Below, one piece after another: positions 32,716 through 41,273 of a DNA stretch of 64,000 bases. The stretch is from Alphaproteobacteria bacterium (GTDB lineage Bacteria; Myxococcota_A; UBA796; GCA-2862545), in assembly GCA_020632885.1 (NCBI GenBank), contig JACKEQ010000003.1:124001-188000 (forward strand). The letters run 5' to 3'. Below the pieces are notes generated by a model. That model saw only the letters and a program-made list of their open reading frames with translations. It did no database searches and was not told the origin of the DNA. The translations under genes and the position numbers were made by a program. The first letter of the stretch is position 1. Each line of letters starts with the position of its first letter.

Positions 32716-33929
32716 CAGAAGCGGAAGTTCACCGTGGGCATCACCATGTCGCCGTCCACCAGGACACCCCAGGTGGTGACGCCGACACCCACGGCCAGGA
32801 CCGACGCCGACGCCAGCACGAGCTGGTTGGCCTTCTTCCGGAGGCGGTTCACCTCGTCCTGCGGGTCGATGAAGCAGCCGTTCAGCTCGGGGGTCTGCGT
32901 GCCCGTGCAGAAGTTGTAGCGACCGTTCTCGGGCGGCACGTTGCCGTTCAGGCTGGTCATGTGGCCGTCCACGATGGCCACGGGCGTGCCGGTGTCGTCG
33001 TACGAGTAGGTGAACGGACCCTTGATGCCCTTCATGTCCGACGCGCTCTTGCCGGCCAGGTAGTACAGCACGCCCGACGACGCGATGATGGCCGCGCCAC
33101 CGATGATCAGCGGGTACTTCTCCACGGGGGTCTCACGGACGTTGACCGTGACCTCCTGCCCGTCCACGATGACCGTCTTGGTCTTGTTGGCCTTCACCTT
33201 CTCGGGCTTGGCGGCCTTCGCGACCTTCTCCTTCGGCGCCTTGTCGTCGCCCGCGGTCTTCGGCGTCTTGTCCTTCGGGGCCTTCGGCTCCTTGGGCTTC
33301 TTGGTCTTCCCGGCGTCCGCCACGGGACCCTCGGACACCGTGATCAGGTAGGCCGCCGGGAACGCGTTGCCCTCGATGATCTCCGTGGAGAGCGTGGCCG
33401 TCTGGGCCTGGAACACGTGGAAGCGGTCGAGCCGCGCCTGCGGCTTGGTGACCTTGCGGCCATTGAGGTAGAACTCGCCTTCTTCCTTGAAGGCACGGCC
33501 CGCGAGCGGCGTGTAGTCCGTGCCCGGCTCGGCCTTCAGCGCATCGAAGTGCGGCCGGAGCGGGTGGCCCTCCGGGATGTCCTGCAGGCCGTACTCCCAG
33601 GTGGGGTCCACCTCGAGCGAGGTGCGCAGCCACTTGTCGGCGTCCGCCTCCTGGCCCGCCGCGAGCATGCCCGCTCCCACGGCCCGGTACGCCCGCGCCG
33701 CGATGAGCGCCGGGAGCAGCTCGTCGAGGCAGCCCAGCCCCTGACCCATCTTGGCGCCCGTGGCCGACGCGCCGCTGTCGTTCGACTCCCGGAGCGCGGT
33801 CTCCACGACCGTCAGATCCTCGAGGAGCTGATCGATGGTGTAGGGCGTCGCACAGTCGCCGGCCCAGGCCTGGGACGACGCGAACAGCGCGGCGGTGACG
33901 ACTCCGATCGAACGCAAACGGACCTCCAT
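32715..33929 (-). CDS. Envelope protein with signal peptide and Lys-rich linker
   Basis: 404 residues. The signal peptide is SIGVVTAALFASSQAWA, cleaved before GDC. A helical domain with a repeat-like look (about 30-130) precedes a region resembling a PEGA or beta-sandwich domain (about 130-205). Residues about 210-255 are dominated by Lys, Pro, Ala and Asp (KKPKEPKAPKDKTPKTA), followed by a membrane-like helix LIIGGAAIIASSGVLYYLAG and a further hydrophobic stretch near the C-terminus. The gene overlaps the kinase start, so the kinase is made from the same mRNA. This pairing suggests the envelope protein is a partner or target (inference). Family unknown. Confidence 0.65.
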   Translation of the reverse strand: MEVRLRSIGVVTAALFASSQAWAGDCATPYTIDQLLEDLTVVETALRESNDSGASATGAKMGQGLGCLDELLPALIAARAYRAVGAGMLAAGQEADADKWLRTSLEVDPTWEYGLQDIPEGHPLRPHFDALKAEPGTDYTPLAGRAFKEEGEFYLNGRKVTKPQARLDRFHVFQAQTATLSTEIIEGNAFPAAYLITVSEGPVADAGKTKKPKEPKAPKDKTPKTAGDDKAPKEKVAKAAKPEKVKANKTKTVIVDGQEVTVNVRETPVEKYPLIIGGAAIIASSGVLYYLAGKSASDMKGIKGPFTYSYDDTGTPVAIVDGHMTSLNGNVPPENGRYNFCTGTQTPELNGCFIDPQDEVNRLRKKANQLVLASASVLAVGVGVTTWGVLVDGDMVMPTVNFRF

Positions 33930-34121
33930 CGGTGCGACATTAGCACACCTCCGCATCCGTCGCCCCTCCAGAACAGCCCGTCCAGGCCGGTCCCGCGAGA
34001 TGAGCCCACGGCAGGCGCCGCCGCGCGCCTCCGCCACGCGGACGCCGTGCGTCATCACGGAGCGCCACGCCCGCCTCCCACACCGGGTGCGGCGAAGCCC
34101 GCGCCTCTCCGGTGGCGGGAC

Positions 34122-35201
34122 GTGGAGGCACCTCGCGCAGCGCGCCGGGTTCTGCGGTACATCTCCTGTGTGCTCCTGCTCCTCCTGGCCTGTTCGCCCG
34201 AGACTCCCGGACCCTGCGTGGGTTCCGACGCCCCGTCGCGCGCCGTGAACGGGTTCTGGACCGAGCTCGACACGTCCTACGCCGTGTTCGCGGAGCGCCT
34301 GCCCGACCGGGACTGGGCGGAGGTCGGCGAGGAGGCGTGCGCCGCGCTGGGCGACGACCCCGACCGCGACGCGACCTTCGACGCCCTGGTCGGCATGGCC
34401 GAAGCGCTCGACGACGGGCACGTGCAGATCGACGGGCATGGGCGGTCCGGCGACGGCTGGGTGAGCGCGTGGCCCCACGAGGACGCGGTCGCCGACGGGC
34501 TCGAGCGTCTGGAGGCCCGCGTCGACGGGGCGTTCGGGAGCGCCGCCCGCAGCACGGTGGGCTGGGGTCGCATCGGGGAGGTCGGGGTGCTGTGGATCGG
34601 CAGCATGGACACCTCCTCCCTCACGGCCACGGCCAACGCCGATCGGCGAGCCTCCGTCCGGGCCGTGGAGCGCGCGTTCGCCGAGGTGGGCGACGTGAGC
34701 GCGTGGGTCGTGGACGTACGGGCCAACGGAGGCGGCTGGGACGACGTGAGCCTCGCGCTGGTCGGCTTCTTCGCGGGTCCGGAGGTGCTCGGCTGGCAGC
34801 GTCAGGTCCGCGTGGGCCCGGCCCACGACGACCTCGGCCCCTGGGAGGACATCCTGGTCCCCGCGTCCCGTCCGGACGCGTTCGCCGGCCCGACCGTCCT
34901 GATCACGGCCGGTGGCACGTTCAGCGCGGCGGAGACCTTCAGTCTGGCCATGAGCCGCAGGCCGGAGGTCGTCCTGCTGGGCGAGCCGACCTCCGGTCAC
35001 TTCTCAGACATCTACGACGGCCCGCGCCTGCCGGGCGGGTGGCGCTTCGGCTACTCGGCCGAGCGCTACCGCGACCCCGACGGCACCGTCCTCGAGACCC
35101 GTGGCGTGCAGGTGGACGCTCCGGTGCCCTTCGATCGGCCCGCGTGGGACGAAGGCACGGACGTCCAGCTCGAGGCCGCCCTCGACCTCCTGGGTCGCTG
35201 A
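34122..35201 (+). CDS. S41-family peptidase lipoprotein (C-terminal processing protease-like)
   Basis: 359 residues from GTG 34122. The later GTG at 34170 would leave almost no signal n-region. The N-terminus has basic residues, then SCVLLLLLACS with lipobox LLAC. The S41 core shows VDVRANGGGWDD (the Asn-Gly-Gly turn) and ITAGGTFSAAETFSLAM, which holds the nucleophilic Ser. VLLGEPTSGHFSD stands where CtpA enzymes have a Lys-containing loop, so the catalytic dyad may be of the tricorn/IRBP type. No PDZ domain is seen, though these proteases usually have one. Divergent from the envelope gene; 192 bases lie between them. Confidence 0.82.
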   Translation: MEAPRAARRVLRYISCVLLLLLACSPETPGPCVGSDAPSRAVNGFWTELDTSYAVFAERLPDRDWAEVGEEACAALGDDPDRDATFDALVGMAEALDDGHVQIDGHGRSGDGWVSAWPHEDAVADGLERLEARVDGAFGSAARSTVGWGRIGEVGVLWIGSMDTSSLTATANADRRASVRAVERAFAEVGDVSAWVVDVRANGGGWDDVSLALVGFFAGPEVLGWQRQVRVGPAHDDLGPWEDILVPASRPDAFAGPTVLITAGGTFSAAETFSLAMSRRPEVVLLGEPTSGHFSDIYDGPRLPGGWRFGYSAERYRDPDGTVLETRGVQVDAPVPFDRPAWDEGTDVQLEAALDLLGR

Positions 35202-35205
35202 CCCG

Positions 35206-37470
35206 CTACGGCCTGACCCAGAAGATCACGTCCCCCGCCGACACCGGCCCACCGTCGGCCGCGACCACCCGCTCCACGGTGCCCGCCACCGGAGCCCGAA
35301 CGGCGCTGAACGTCTTCATGACCTCGACGAGCCCGAGCGTCTGCCGCGCCTCCACGGCGGTCCCGACCGGCGCGAAGGCCGGCTTCCCGGGCTCGGGTGA
35401 CGCATAGAAGGTCCCGTCCGTGTCGGCGCGCACGGCGACCACACCCTCCGGGAGCCCCGTGTCCACGGGGCCGCTCGCCGATCCGGCCTCCACGGCACCG
35501 CCCGCACCGACCTCGCAGACCCGCTGGTCCGCCTCCAGCCAGTCGCCCGGCACACCGACCGACACCCCCGCGACCCCGGCCGGCACCACCAGCCCGAGGC
35601 GCTGACCGGCCCGATCGAGCACCGCGACCAGCCGACCCTCCTGGAGCTGCGTGCCCTCCGGCGCGCGCCAGACCACCTCGCCCACCGTGGGGCTCACGAG
35701 CTCACCGTCCCGGGCCACCAGGGCCATCGTGCGCTCCGGCATCTCCTTGCGGGCCAGGACGTCGAGGTCGTGCATCGACCAGATCCGCGGGTTCTTCGTG
35801 CGCCGGTAGCCAGCCGACTGGTAGCTCGCCTGCGCCATGAGCTCGACCCACCCGCGAAGCCTGCCCAGCGGGACGACCTCGTCGGTGTCCATGCGCGAGG
35901 CCGCCGCGAACGGGTCCATGTCGGCCTCGATGCGCGCGGCGGTCTTCGTCATGCCGTCCTCGATGGCCTTCCGCTCCTCGGGGTCGTCCGTGGCGATCTG
36001 GAAGTCGTCGTCGAGCTTGCTGTTGAAGGCCGCGATGGCCAGTGTGCGGCCCTCCATCACCGCGAGGCGCGTCAGCGTCGTGGAGATCTGCATCACGGGC
36101 TCGTAGGGCATACCGCTCATCGCGTAGTAGCCGGCACCGCTCGCCTTCCGCAGGAGGACCGTGAAGAACGGGGCCGGGTGCGTCGCGTTCGTGTAGATGA
36201 GGTTGCCGCCGTAGCCGAGCAGCCCGAGGCGCTCGGCCTGCACGCCGATGTCGAAGCCGCTGATGTCCTGCAGCCACACGAGCGGGATGCCGTCGTCCGC
36301 ACACGTCCGCGCGAACTGGCTGATCTTGGCGATGCCCTCGCGGTACAGCGCCCCCCCGGGACGCCGGCCGATGCCAGGCTCCTCGAGCAGGCCCTGGCGG
36401 TTCGCGATGAACCCCATCCAGAGCCCGTCCACGCGGCCCAGGCCCACGATCATCTCGCGCCCGAAGCCCGGCATCACCTCGTGGAACAGGGAGTCGTCCA
36501 CGAGGCGCGCCAGCACCTCCTCGATGGCGTAGCCCTGCCGCGGGTCGCGCGGGAACAGGGAGGCCACCTCCTCGGGGTCGAACCGCGGGGCCGAGGCGTG
36601 CGCGCCGTACCGGTAGAACCCCACGGCGGTCGTGGGGAGCTGGCCCACCTCGTCGCGGAGCACCTTCAGGGCCGTGGTGTCGTCCGGCACCCGGAGGTCC
36701 GCACAGCGGCTCTGGTGCACGTGGACCTCGGGCCCCCCGATGCCCAGGCTGGTGAGCTTCTGGGACTTCGCCCCCCGGATGAGCGCCGCACCCGCGATGA
36801 CCATGTAGGCGCCCTCGGTCATCACGACCCGGTCGCTGATGATGGGCATGTAGCCGCCACCCGCGATGCAGTCGCCGAACACGCCGGCCACCTGCGGGAC
36901 CCCGGCGTCCGCGAGGCGCGCGTTCTGCGTGAAGATGTGGCCGGCCCCGGTGCGACCCGAGAACGACCGGCTCTGCTCGGGCAGGAAGAGACCGGAGCAG
37001 TCCACCAGGTAGATCACGGGCAGCCGCAGACGCAGCGCCATCTCCTGGGCCCGCTCGATCTTCTCGGGCGTGCGCGGCCACCAGGCCCCGCTGGCCACGG
37101 TGTTGTCGTTCGCGATGACCACGCACCAGCGGTCGTGCACCCGGATGAACGCCGTGACCACACCGGCGCCCGGCGCGTCGAGCTTGCTGCCCTGCCACTT
37201 CACGCCGAGGTTCACGAGGGTGCCCACCTCGTAGACGTCGGAACCGGCGTCCCGGAGGGCGTCGATGCGCTCCCAGGTGGTGAGCTTGCCCTTCTGGTGC
37301 ACGCGCTCGACGTACTTCTCGCCCCAGCCGGCATGCACGGTGGCGACGTGGTCCGCGAGCAGCGCCTCCCGTTCGGCCACGAGCTCGCTGTTCGCAGCGA
37401 CCTCCTCGGCCGTGAGGAGCGCGTCCAGCTCGGACCCGATGGGGTGCAGCAGGGTCTTCTTCGCAGTCAC
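35206..37470 (-). CDS. Acyl-CoA carboxylase carboxyltransferase fused to biotinyl domain
   Basis: 754 residues. GTG 37470 follows GGGAGG and overlaps the biotin carboxylase stop (GTGA). Residues about 30-540 are a carboxyltransferase with both halves (beta-like and alpha-like) on one chain: the oxyanion glycines GVFGDCIAGGGYMP and GLLGYGGNLIY are visible. Residues about 685-754 are a biotinyl domain with the attachment site EVMKTFSAV, whose Lys takes biotin. It transfers carboxyl from biotin to an acyl-CoA (acetyl, propionyl or similar; specificity unresolved). The fusion of carboxyltransferase and biotin carrier is uncommon; usually the carrier is separate or joined to the biotin carboxylase. 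birA is nearby at 43355. Confidence 0.9.
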   Translation of the reverse strand: MTAKKTLLHPIGSELDALLTAEEVAANSELVAEREALLADHVATVHAGWGEKYVERVHQKGKLTTWERIDALRDAGSDVYEVGTLVNLGVKWQGSKLDAPGAGVVTAFIRVHDRWCVVIANDNTVASGAWWPRTPEKIERAQEMALRLRLPVIYLVDCSGLFLPEQSRSFSGRTGAGHIFTQNARLADAGVPQVAGVFGDCIAGGGYMPIISDRVVMTEGAYMVIAGAALIRGAKSQKLTSLGIGGPEVHVHQSRCADLRVPDDTTALKVLRDEVGQLPTTAVGFYRYGAHASAPRFDPEEVASLFPRDPRQGYAIEEVLARLVDDSLFHEVMPGFGREMIVGLGRVDGLWMGFIANRQGLLEEPGIGRRPGGALYREGIAKISQFARTCADDGIPLVWLQDISGFDIGVQAERLGLLGYGGNLIYTNATHPAPFFTVLLRKASGAGYYAMSGMPYEPVMQISTTLTRLAVMEGRTLAIAAFNSKLDDDFQIATDDPEERKAIEDGMTKTAARIEADMDPFAAASRMDTDEVVPLGRLRGWVELMAQASYQSAGYRRTKNPRIWSMHDLDVLARKEMPERTMALVARDGELVSPTVGEVVWRAPEGTQLQEGRLVAVLDRAGQRLGLVVPAGVAGVSVGVPGDWLEADQRVCEVGAGGAVEAGSASGPVDTGLPEGVVAVRADTDGTFYASPEPGKPAFAPVGTAVEARQTLGLVEVMKTFSAVRAPVAGTVERVVAADGGPVSAGDVIFWVRP

Positions 37471-38819
37471 AGGACACCTCCCGCCATGGCCGCCTCGAGG
37501 GACCGGGTGTGGTAGCTCCCCTCCCGGAACGCGTCCCAGCGCAGGATCCGCTGGTGGAGCGCGATGTTCGTGGTCACCCCCTCGATCCGCGTGCCCGCGA
37601 GGGCTTCCTCCATCCGCGCGATGGCCGCGTCCCGGTCGGGCCCCCAGGTGATGAGCTTGGCGACCATGGAGTCGTAGTAGGGGCTGATGCGGTCGCCGGC
37701 GCGCAGGTGCGTGTCGACCCGGACGCCCTCCCCCACCGGGAAGTCGAGACGCTCGATGCGCCCGGGGCTCGGCTTGAACCCGTCGTCGGGGTCCTCCGCG
37801 TTGATGCGGCACTCGAGCGCATGCCCGGTGAACCGGATGTCGTCCTGGGACAGCGAGAGCACCTCGCCGGCAGCGACCCGGAGCTGGTGCTCGACGAGGT
37901 CGATGCCCGTGATCTGCTCGGAGATCGGGTGCTCGACCTGGAGACGCGTGTTCATCTCCATGAACCACGCCTTCCCGTCGTCGTCGAGGAGCATCTCGAC
38001 CGTCCCGGCCCCGACGTACCCGGTCTTCGCGACCACAGAGGCCACGAGGGGCAGGATGCGCTCGCGCTCGGCCGCAGGGAGCCCGGGGCTGCGGGCCTCC
38101 TCGAGCACCTTCTGGTGACGGCGCTGCAGGCTGCACTCGCGCTCGCCGAGGTGCACGACGTTGCCGTAGCGGTCGGCGAGCACCTGGACCTCCACGTGCC
38201 GGCCGCCGTCGATGCGACGCTCCATGTACATCCGCCCGTCGCCGAAGGCGCTCGTGGCCTCCGAGGTCGCGGCGGACCAGGCCTCCTCGAGGCCCGAGGG
38301 GTCCTCCACCGCGCGCATGCCGCGCCCTCCCCCACCCGCGACCGCCTTGAGCAGCACGGGGTAGCCGAGGGACGCCGCCACCTCGCGCGCCTCGTCGAGG
38401 TCCGCCAGCGCGCCCGCGCTGCCCGGGATGCCCGCCAGCCCGAGGGCCTCCATGGTGGACCGTGCGGCCGCCTTGTCGCCCATCCGCCGCATCAGGGGAC
38501 CCGGAGGTCCGATGAACGTGAGCCCCGCGGCCTCACAGCGCGTGGCGAACATGTCGTTCTCGGAGAGGAACCCCCACCCCGGATGCACCGCTGCGCACCC
38601 GTAGCGCATCCCGACCGCGATGAGCGCCTCCTGGTCGAGGTAGGACTGGGCGGCCCGCGCTCCGCCGAGGGTCACGACGGTGTCCACGTCCGCGAGCCAG
38701 CCCGACCCGACGTCCGCCGTGGAGGCCACCGCCACCACCTCGATGCCCATGCGCTTCGCCGTGCGCGCGACGCGTGCGGCGACCTCGCCGCGGTTGGCGA
38801 TCAGGATCCTTCGGAACAC
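37467..38819 (-). CDS. Biotin carboxylase subunit of acyl-CoA carboxylase
   Basis: 450 residues, the length of AccC without a fused carrier. It is an ATP-grasp enzyme that carboxylates biotin with bicarbonate and ATP. Motifs: MFRRILIANRGEVAARVART, AVHPGWGFLSEN, the Gly-rich ATP loop VAGGGGRGMRA, EMNTRLQVEHPISEQITG (active-site Glu, Asn, Arg) and LECRINAEDP. It is coupled to the carboxyltransferase-biotinyl gene by a four-base overlap, so the two form a complete carboxylase. The RDD gene starts downstream on the same strand after about 40 bases. Confidence 0.95.
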   Translation of the reverse strand: MFRRILIANRGEVAARVARTAKRMGIEVVAVASTADVGSGWLADVDTVVTLGGARAAQSYLDQEALIAVGMRYGCAAVHPGWGFLSENDMFATRCEAAGLTFIGPPGPLMRRMGDKAAARSTMEALGLAGIPGSAGALADLDEAREVAASLGYPVLLKAVAGGGGRGMRAVEDPSGLEEAWSAATSEATSAFGDGRMYMERRIDGGRHVEVQVLADRYGNVVHLGERECSLQRRHQKVLEEARSPGLPAAERERILPLVASVVAKTGYVGAGTVEMLLDDDGKAWFMEMNTRLQVEHPISEQITGIDLVEHQLRVAAGEVLSLSQDDIRFTGHALECRINAEDPDDGFKPSPGRIERLDFPVGEGVRVDTHLRAGDRISPYYDSMVAKLITWGPDRDAAIARMEEALAGTRIEGVTTNIALHQRILRWDAFREGSYHTRSLEAAMAGGVL

Positions 38820-38861
38820 CGGCCCTCCTGCTCTCGGGGAGGGGCAGTCTATTGCATCCGA

Positions 38862-40355
38862 TCAGGCGAGGTCGCGGGAGGCCACCACGCGGGTGCCCGC
38901 GATCCGGTCGTGGAGCGTGCGTCCGCTGCGGTCCAGGGCGCCCGTGAGCAGGTCGTAGAGGGGCCCCACGAAGGGCAGCAGACCCCAGAACAGCCACACG
39001 GCCATGACCTCGCGCACGAGCACGACGCGCACCCAGTCGACCGGGACCTCGTCGTCCGACACGACACGCAGCCCGAGTGCCCGCTTGCCCGGCGTGGTGC
39101 CGGTGCGCGCCAGGTCCGTCCACACCACGATCTGGCCGAGGAGGGCGACCGCCGCGCCCCCGAGCACCAGGCCGGGGCTCGCCGCGGGACCGGTGAACAG
39201 CGCGAAGGGCACCGAGAACCAGAGGTCCTCGTGGAGGGGATCGATGGCCTCGAGCATCGCCATGGACGTGATGGCCCAGGGGATGCCGAGGGTGAGCGGG
39301 AGCAGCGAGTGGTCGATGAGCCGCGCCACCACGCGCCCGAAGAGGTGGCCCCCCGCGGTGACGTCCGTGTCGACGAGCTGGGTGCGCACCACGACCGTGC
39401 CGCCGAGGAAGTCGCGGATGCTGCGCGTGGTGCCGAGCAGCGGGAGACCCCAGAGCATCTCCATGCCCACGAAGGCGAACGGCCATCCCAGGATGGTGGA
39501 GAAGACGACGACGACGGGCAGATCGAACAGCTCGGCGATCTGGTAGTGGTACAGCAGGCCGATCACGGCGGGCCCGGCGAACAGCGCGCCGAGCGTGGCG
39601 CCCACGAAGCTGCCGATGTCGGGCAGGATCTCGCGCAGGAACACCTGCCGCCAGCCGGTGAGCGGACCCTCGGGGGCCGCGACGTGCACGTCGAGGAGCA
39701 CCTTCCCGAGCGTCTGCCCCGACCGGTGCACACCGCGCCAGCGCGCCAGGAAGAGCGTGCAGACCACGAACGCCGAGAGCCCGACGGCGAAGAGGTCGAA
39801 GGTCGGCAGCCCCAGGCCGCCGGTGACGAGGAGCTCCCCCGCCATGAGCCCGCCCACCGCGGTGAACGCGACGAGGGCGTTGTCGACGAGCCGCGCGCCC
39901 GCCCGTCGCCAGAGCGCGCCGGGCACGACCTCCACGGGGATGGCGGCGGCACGCGCGCCGCTCTTCGTGCGCTTCCGGACCACGAGGGGCATGGGGACGG
40001 CGGCAGGGCCGACCGCCCGCTCGTACCGCTGGGCGTCGCGGCGGCTCACCTCGGCGTACACGGCGTCGCCGAGAGCCACGATGTAGAGGACCTGCGCGAC
40101 GATGGGGGCCGCCATCCCGAGGAGCAGCGTGCTGATGGCGCCCGCGCGGAGCCACTGCCAGACCACGCCGTACTCCACGAACGTCGAGGCGCCCGTGAGC
40201 GGGTCGAACATGTCGACCCCCCGCAGGCCCGGGACGAACTGCAGGAGGAGGGCCGTGAGCAGCAGCCAGAACGGCAGCAGCAGCGCGCCGAGGGTGGAGC
40301 AGCCCAGGCGCAGGGTGCCCTGCGAGGTCTCCTGGAGCTCGTGGACCTGGCTCAG
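38862..40355 (-). CDS. RDD-family polytopic membrane protein, probable CTG start
   Basis: About 497 residues with two RDD-type halves. The motifs WRRAGARLVDNALVAFTAVG and FGRVVARLIDHSLLPLTLGI carry the R-D pair of each half, with TLGKVLLDVHV and TTPGKRALGLRVVS after them. About ten transmembrane helices are likely. RDD proteins include Na+/H+ antiporter-like and uncharacterised members. No ATG, GTG or TTG occurs in frame between the homologous start and the preceding lgt stop; CTG at 40355 overlaps that stop (CTGA) and has GGAG five bases upstream, so it is the most likely start. A start inside lgt is the alternative. Confidence 0.75.
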   Translation of the reverse strand: MSQVHELQETSQGTLRLGCSTLGALLLPFWLLLTALLLQFVPGLRGVDMFDPLTGASTFVEYGVVWQWLRAGAISTLLLGMAAPIVAQVLYIVALGDAVYAEVSRRDAQRYERAVGPAAVPMPLVVRKRTKSGARAAAIPVEVVPGALWRRAGARLVDNALVAFTAVGGLMAGELLVTGGLGLPTFDLFAVGLSAFVVCTLFLARWRGVHRSGQTLGKVLLDVHVAAPEGPLTGWRQVFLREILPDIGSFVGATLGALFAGPAVIGLLYHYQIAELFDLPVVVVFSTILGWPFAFVGMEMLWGLPLLGTTRSIRDFLGGTVVVRTQLVDTDVTAGGHLFGRVVARLIDHSLLPLTLGIPWAITSMAMLEAIDPLHEDLWFSVPFALFTGPAASPGLVLGGAAVALLGQIVVWTDLARTGTTPGKRALGLRVVSDDEVPVDWVRVVLVREVMAVWLFWGLLPFVGPLYDLLTGALDRSGRTLHDRIAGTRVVASRDLA

Positions 40356-41227
40356 GCGGACTCCGACCTGGTCTGGACGATGCGAAGCATGGCGATCCCG
40401 GCGACGAACATCACGACCATCCCGTATTGCGCTGGCGTGAGCGAGAGGTACCGCGCGTCCTGGTGATCGAGGTCGACGTTGCGGAGGAAGTCGAGGACGA
40501 ACCGCACGGGCGCGTACAGGATGGCGAACCACGCGAGGAAGAAGCCCGGCGGGCGGTCCACCCGGCCGAGCCACCAGAAGATCGCCATGACGGGGATCAT
40601 GTAGGCGGCCTCGTACATGCCGAGCTCGTGCCGTACTCCCGAGACCCACGGCGCGGGGTCGCCGTTGTACCAGTAGAAGTCCTGGAGGCCCCAGTCGAAG
40701 TCCATGGCCAGCGGGAAGGTGGTCTCGCGCCCGATGTGGTCGTGAACGCTGGCGCAACCGAGGCGCCCGAAGAACCACCCGAACGGGAAGCCGTACGTGA
40801 TGATGTCGGCGTGCCGCAGGGCCGGGCGCTTCCGGATGACGTTGTAGAACAACCAGGCGCCCAGCACGGCCCCGATGAAGCCACCGGTGCTCGAGAAGCC
40901 GTCCCACACGCGCAGGATGGACATCACACCCTCCCAGCAGGCCGCGGTGTCACCCGCGGTGCACTCGGGGATCTTCATGCGCTCGGGGAAGTAGCCCACC
41001 ACGGTGACCACGTGGGCCACGACGAACCCCATCACCACGGTGAAGACGGCGCCATCGACGATGTCGCGCACGTCGAGCCCGAACCGGATGGCCCGCGCAC
41101 GAGCCACCTCGAGGCCCACGACGAACCCGATGCACACCAGGATGGCCCAGGGGTCGAGAGGGAGCTCGGTGCCCAGGATCTCCGGGCGGTACACGCGGAG
41201 CGCGAAGTACGGGATGACAGCGAGCAC
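40352..41227 (-). CDS. lgt: Prolipoprotein diacylglyceryl transferase (Lgt family)
   Basis: 291 residues, the Lgt length, with about seven transmembrane helices. Lgt transfers diacylglyceryl from phosphatidylglycerol to the lipobox Cys of prolipoproteins at the inner membrane; many are encoded in this window. Conserved parts: FSSTGGFIGAVLGAW (H/GG region), FGWFFGRLGCASVHDHIGRE (the Arg of the signature), ELGMYEAAY and YAPVRFVLDFLR (the C-terminal Arg). The signature reads GRLGCxxxHDHxG, not the usual GRxGNFxNxE. This variant may represent a diverged Lgt-like enzyme. Its TGA overlaps the RDD start. Confidence 0.82.
   Translation of the reverse strand: MLAVIPYFALRVYRPEILGTELPLDPWAILVCIGFVVGLEVARARAIRFGLDVRDIVDGAVFTVVMGFVVAHVVTVVGYFPERMKIPECTAGDTAACWEGVMSILRVWDGFSSTGGFIGAVLGAWLFYNVIRKRPALRHADIITYGFPFGWFFGRLGCASVHDHIGRETTFPLAMDFDWGLQDFYWYNGDPAPWVSGVRHELGMYEAAYMIPVMAIFWWLGRVDRPPGFFLAWFAILYAPVRFVLDFLRNVDLDHQDARYLSLTPAQYGMVVMFVAGIAMLRIVQTRSESA
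40361..40364 (-). promoter_or_regulatory. Shine-Dalgarno GGAG that supports the CTG start
   Basis: On the minus strand GGAG is followed by five bases and then CTG at 40355, the only plausible start of the RDD gene. It lies inside the last codons of lgt. Confidence 0.5.
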
Positions 41228-41273
41228 GGGAGTCCTCCCGCCCGGCGGATGGGCGTGCCCCCTGCCCTAACCT

